Shown here: piece by piece, positions 60,683 to 64,000 of the stretch | Position numbering within the stretch: the first letter of the stretch is position 1 | Layout of the letters: every line of letters starts with the position of its first letter | NCBI RefSeq assembly: GCF_003386535.1 | Contig: NZ_QTTN01000006.1 | Coordinates: forward strand, 124,001 to 188,000 | Direction: 5' to 3' | DNA length: 64,000 nucleotides | Source: Paenibacillus taihuensis | GTDB taxonomy: Bacteria; Bacillota; Bacilli; Paenibacillales; Paenibacillaceae | Notes under the pieces: generated by a model | Databases searched by the model: none | What the model was told of the DNA's origin: nothing | The model's input: the letters and a program-made list of their open reading frames with translations, nothing else | Made by a program: the position numbers and the translations under genes

Positions 60683-61309
60683 ATGACGTTGATTGATATT
60701 TCTCGCCCGCTCCAGAATGGAACGCCGACTTGGCCGGGGGACACCGCCTTCTCCTATGAAGTGAGCTGGTCCAAGGAGCAAAGCGGCTCGGTGAACGTAG
60801 GCAAGCTGACGATGAGCATTCATACAGGGACGCATATCGATTCGCCGTTTCACTTCGACAACGATGGCCGCAAAGTGATGGAGCTCGACCTGCAGCTCTA
60901 TATCGGGCCGGCGCGGATGATCGATGTATCTGGCCGCTCAAGCATTGGTGCAGATGATCTGGCTGCGTATGATCTGGAAGGTGTTACGCGTCTGCTTCTT
61001 CGCACAAACTCGTGGACGAACGCCAACGAGTTTCCGGCTCAAATCACTTATTTGAGAGCAGATCTGGCGCCGTTCCTGCATGCGCGAGGCATTCGCCTCA
61101 TCGGGGTCGATGTACCTTCGGTCGATCCGCTGGATAGCAAAGAGCTTGCGGCCCATCACGGCCTGCATTCCCATGACATTCACATCCTGGAAGGGCTCGC
61201 GCTCGAGCACGTTGCACCAGGAGATTATGAACTGATCGCGCTTCCGCTCCCGCTTACAGAAGCGGATGGCAGCCCGGTACGTGCAGTGCTTCGACCATAC
61301 ACAACATAG
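60683..61309 (+). CDS. kynB: Kynurenine formamidase
   Basis: A 208-residue cyclase-family metal enzyme that hydrolyses N-formylkynurenine to kynurenine. The metal-binding HxGTHxDxPxH motif is intact in IHTGTHIDSPFHF; LIDISRPLQNGTPTWPGD at the start and GVDVPSVDPLDSKEL later are typical of KynB. Middle gene of the kyn operon, with GGAGGTGAG upstream. Confidence 0.95.
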   Translation: MTLIDISRPLQNGTPTWPGDTAFSYEVSWSKEQSGSVNVGKLTMSIHTGTHIDSPFHFDNDGRKVMELDLQLYIGPARMIDVSGRSSIGADDLAAYDLEGVTRLLLRTNSWTNANEFPAQITYLRADLAPFLHARGIRLIGVDVPSVDPLDSKELAAHHGLHSHDIHILEGLALEHVAPGDYELIALPLPLTEADGSPVRAVLRPYTT

Positions 61310-61328
61310 TTAAAGGAGTTACGAACAG

Positions 61329-62192
61329 ATGGCCGACACGCCAACGCCTAACCCTACGCCTTCACCAACACCACAAAATAACGAAAATCTCGTATCGGAC
61401 TTCTCGAAGTCCATGTCTTACGGTGACTATCTGCACCTGGATCAAATTCTGTCCAGCCAGCATCGTCTGTCTAATCACCACGATGAAATGCTGTTCATCA
61501 TCATTCACCAAGCGAGCGAGCTGTGGATGAAGCTGATTCTGCACGAGCTGACTGCCGCTCGCGCCAGCATTCAGCAGAACAATCTGGAGCCGGCTTTCAA
61601 GATGCTTGCGCGCGTCTCCAGAATCCAGCAGCAGCTGATTCAGTCCTGGGATGTCTTGTCCACGCTGACGCCTGCGGAATACATGGAGTTCCGTCATGCG
61701 CTCGGCAGCTCTTCCGGCTTCCAGTCGTACCAGAACCGGCTCATCGAATTCATGCTCGGCCTCAAGAAGCCGACTGTGCTCGATGTTTACGGGCATCAGA
61801 CAGAGCTGCACAAGCAACTCACTGATGCGATGAACGAGCCGAGCATCTACGATGCGGCGATTGGCGCGCTTGCGAAGCGCGGCCTTCCAATTGACCAAGA
61901 CTATCTGCAGCGCGATTGGTCGCAGCCTTATGCCGAGAACGACAGCGTCAGAGAAGCTTGGCTGACGGTGTACCGCGACGTGGATCAATATTGGGATCTG
62001 TACGAGCTCGCCGAGAAGCTCGTCGATATCGACAGCCGCCAGCAGCAATGGCGCTTCAACCATATGGGAACGGTGGAGCGGGTCATCGGCTTCAAGCGCG
62101 GAACCGGCGGTTCATCCGGCGTCGATTATTTGAAGCATGTCGTGGGCCAGCGGTATTTTCCAGAGCTGTGGAGCCTGCGTACGGTTCTATAA
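61329..62192 (+). CDS. kynA: Tryptophan 2,3-dioxygenase
   Basis: A 287-residue heme dioxygenase that opens the indole ring of tryptophan to N-formylkynurenine, the first step of the pathway. Landmarks: [40 protein letters not shown], and [20 protein letters not shown] with the probable heme-ligand histidine. A Pro/Thr-rich run ([13 protein letters not shown]) at the N-terminus is unusual. Last gene of the operon although it acts first; a terminator follows 15 bases after the stop. Confidence 0.95.
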   Translation: MADTPTPNPTPSPTPQNNENLVSDFSKSMSYGDYLHLDQILSSQHRLSNHHDEMLFIIIHQASELWMKLILHELTAARASIQQNNLEPAFKMLARVSRIQQQLIQSWDVLSTLTPAEYMEFRHALGSSSGFQSYQNRLIEFMLGLKKPTVLDVYGHQTELHKQLTDAMNEPSIYDAAIGALAKRGLPIDQDYLQRDWSQPYAENDSVREAWLTVYRDVDQYWDLYELAEKLVDIDSRQQQWRFNHMGTVERVIGFKRGTGGSSGVDYLKHVVGQRYFPELWSLRTVL

Positions 62193-62207
62193 TAGTGTAA
62201 TAACAAA

Positions 62208-62250
62208 GCCCCCAATCTCGCAGCATCGCGAGATCGGGGGCCCTTCTTTT
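62208..62250. terminator. Bidirectional terminator between kynA and ABC exporter
   Basis: GCCCCCAATCTCGC (62208-62221) pairs with GCGAGATCGGGGGC (62228-62241) with one mismatch, T-rich to the right and A-rich to the left, so it can serve both convergent genes. Confidence 0.8.
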
Positions 62251-62259
62251 GCCAAACCA

Positions 62260-64000
62260 CTAACTGATCGCTTCCATCTTCTGCGCCGAATACAGCTTGT
62301 AATACCTTCCGCGCTTCGCGAGGAGCTCATCATGCGAGCCGCTCTCGGCAATGCCCTTGTCGGATACGTACATAATCCGGTCGCAATTCTTCACCGTCGA
62401 GAGGCGATGCGCGATGATGAACGATGTCCGCCCTTTCAGCAGCTCATTGAGCCCCTTCTGGAGCAGCCGTTCTGTCTGGGCGTCGATGGACGAGGTCGCC
62501 TCATCGAGAATGAGAATGCGCGGATTCGCAAGCAGCGTTCTAGCGAACGAGATCAGCTGCCGCTGACCTTGCGACAGCTTCGAACCGCGTTCGTTCACCT
62601 CGGTCATGTAGCCGTTCTCGAACTCGCGGATGAACTCGTCGGCGCATACCGTCTTCGCAGCCGCAATGACCTCTTCCTCCGTGGCATCGAGCTTGCCGTA
62701 GCGGATATTGTCCATGATCGTGCCGGAGAAGATGAAGCTGTCCTGCAGCATGATGCCCATCTGACTGCGCAGCGACTTCAGCTGAATCTCGGAGAGATCA
62801 TGGCCGTCGATGAAGAGTTTGCCGCCCGTAATGTTGTAGAAGCGCGAGATCAGGTTCACGACCGTCGTTTTGCCTGCGCCTGTCGGACCTACAAGCGCAA
62901 CGCTCTGGCCCGGTTTGACGTCGAACGACAGCTTCTCCAGAATATTAACGCCGGGGTCATAAGCGAAGGTCACATTATCGAACGTCACGCGGCCTTGGAT
63001 TGGCGGAAGCTCCCGCGCACCTGGTTTATCGCTGATGGTGACGGGTTCGTCAAGCGTTTCGAAGATCCGCTCCAAATAAGCGACGGCGTTGACGAAGCTG
63101 TTGTACAAGTTCGAGATGTTCAATATCGGCTGCCAGAAGCGCGCCGCGTAACCGCTCATCGCCAGAATGACGCCGAATGTCGCTTCTTTCGGTCCAATCG
63201 CCAGCAAGCCGACAAAATAAATCGCCGCCGTCACGATCGTCGACAAATTATCGACCGAGAACGGGACCAAGAAGTTAATACGCATCGATTTCATCCATGC
63301 GGAACGGTAGTTCGTCGCCAGACGCGTGAATGTGCCTTCGTTATGCTGCTCTCGGGTGAAGAGCTGGGTGACGCGAATGCCGCTGATGCTCTCCTGCAGA
63401 TAGGCGTTCAAGTTAGAGCTCTTATTCGAGATGTTCTGCCATCCCCTGCGCTGCTTCTTCTTAATCGTCAGGATGACGACCGCGAAGACAGGCAGTCCTG
63501 CGAGGATAACGAAGGACAGTCTCACGTCAACGGCGAACATGAATATCGCGATGAAGAGCAGATTCAAGATTTCGAGTACAAAGTTGATAATACCGTTAGA
63601 AAGTACGTCGGACACGGAGTTGACGTAGTTGACGACGCGGATAAGGATCTTACCCTGCGGGCGATCGTCGTAATATTGAAATGGCAGCTCTTGCAGATGC
63701 TTGAACAGGTCCGTACGGATATCGTAGATAATATCTTGACCGACGCGGGTCATCATCCGCGAACGGATGGTCGCGAGAATGACGCTGACAATGATCGTTG
63801 CGAAGATGAGTGCGGACCAGCCTAGCAGCGCCGTCTTATCCTTGGCAGGAATCGTCACGTCCACGATATGCTGGATGATGAGCGGCGCGGAGAGCGCGAT
63901 GCCGGCCGACAGGGCGCTAAGCAAGAATGCAATGATCATTGGCTTCTGCTGCTTGCGAATGTAGACGAGCGCGCGCCGGAAGTGCTTGATGTTAAACGGC
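62260..64000 (-). CDS. ABC exporter, fused membrane and ATPase domains, 5' end outside window
   Basis: At least 580 residues of an ABCB/MsbA-type half transporter. The membrane domain (IIAFLLSALSAGIALSAPLI and further helices) is followed by an ATPase with Walker A GPTGAGKTT, signature LSQGQRQLISFARTLL, Walker B RILILDEATSS and the H-loop IAHRLST. The frame is open without a stop from the first visible ATG (63939) to the window edge and reads KHFRRALVYIRKQQKP, typical of the lead-in to the first helix, so the true start lies outside. Substrate unknown: lipid, peptide or drug. Convergent with kynA. Confidence 0.9.
   Translation of the reverse strand, partial: PFNIKHFRRALVYIRKQQKPMIIAFLLSALSAGIALSAPLIIQHIVDVTIPAKDKTALLGWSALIFATIIVSVILATIRSRMMTRVGQDIIYDIRTDLFKHLQELPFQYYDDRPQGKILIRVVNYVNSVSDVLSNGIINFVLEILNLLFIAIFMFAVDVRLSFVILAGLPVFAVVILTIKKKQRRGWQNISNKSSNLNAYLQESISGIRVTQLFTREQHNEGTFTRLATNYRSAWMKSMRINFLVPFSVDNLSTIVTAAIYFVGLLAIGPKEATFGVILAMSGYAARFWQPILNISNLYNSFVNAVAYLERIFETLDEPVTISDKPGARELPPIQGRVTFDNVTFAYDPGVNILEKLSFDVKPGQSVALVGPTGAGKTTVVNLISRFYNITGGKLFIDGHDLSEIQLKSLRSQMGIMLQDSFIFSGTIMDNIRYGKLDATEEEVIAAAKTVCADEFIREFENGYMTEVNERGSKLSQGQRQLISFARTLLANPRILILDEATSSIDAQTERLLQKGLNELLKGRTSFIIAHRLSTVKNCDRIMYVSDKGIAESGSHDELLAKRGRYYKLYSAQKMEAIS

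Noticed and set aside
62137-63825. 562-codon plus-strand frame opposite the ABC exporter
   Set aside because: The minus strand carries clear Walker A, signature and Walker B motifs; the plus frame is arginine-rich shadow.

Overview
The window reads as chromosome from a Gram-positive, endospore-former-type Bacillota, most likely Paenibacillaceae (Paenibacillus or Cohnella-like). This rests on family content only: an S-layer-homology (SLH) cell-wall enzyme, a YesM/YesN-type two-component system beside a CUT1 sugar ABC transporter, a Sia-type phosphorelay, a kynABU operon, strong AGGAGG-type ribosome sites and GTG/TTG starts.

The window has two halves. Roughly 1-36.9 kb is AT-rich, mosaic accessory DNA; from about 37.2 kb the sequence is clearly GC-richer and looks like stable chromosome. 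The accessory half holds, in order: the C-terminal part of a DUF3883 protein cut by the window edge; a decayed IS21 istB fragment and a small cysteine-cluster ORF; a Hachiman defence pair on the minus strand (hamB 4412-6766, hamA 6763-7689); a mobile-element control/replication module (excisionase-like HTH protein, XRE repressor with two identical palindromic operators, a protein made of two copies of one domain, a 41-bp palindrome); a first tyrosine recombinase with small genes; a ParB-like protein, an excisionase-like protein and a second, Tn916-type integrase (13.7-16.2 kb). Next come a MazG-like pyrophosphohydrolase overlapping a PLD-nuclease/helicase fusion (16.5-19.3 kb), a five-gene MutL/MORC-type restriction-modification cluster (GHKL ATPase, Z1 ATPase, PD-(D/E)XK nuclease, AIPR, Dcm methylase; 19.5-28.2 kb), and a coupled pair of a tandem-GHKL sensor and a receiver-like protein (28.4-32.1 kb). 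A 292-bp miniature transposon with TGT/ACA ends, TnsB-like repeat sites and a perfect 5-bp target duplication follows (32417-32708), then a frame-disrupted second mazG, a YciI pseudogene, and a TOTE-type primase-helicase with a DUF6155 protein (33.9-36.9 kb).

The GC-rich half holds a carbohydrate locus: a candidate CcpA (cre) site, a ~2370-residue secreted SLH glycosidase-like protein, a sensor kinase/AraC response regulator pair, a sugar-binding lipoprotein, two permeases and a cytoplasmic (alpha/alpha)6-type protein (37.2-53.2 kb). The picture is a wall-anchored enzyme releasing oligosaccharides that are sensed, imported and processed inside the cell. A four-gene Sia-like operon follows (SiaB kinase, SiaC, SiaA phosphatase, and a GGDEF protein with a degenerate HD-GYP domain; 53.5-58.0 kb), then two small membrane proteins on the minus strand, the kynU-kynB-kynA tryptophan-degradation operon (59.4-62.2 kb), and an ABC exporter running off the right edge.

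The observations I rate most worth following are the miniature Tn7/Tn5053-like element, the GHKL-sensor/receiver pair as a candidate undescribed defence module, the duplicated-domain protein with its operators and palindrome, and the paired mazG-like genes around the defence block.
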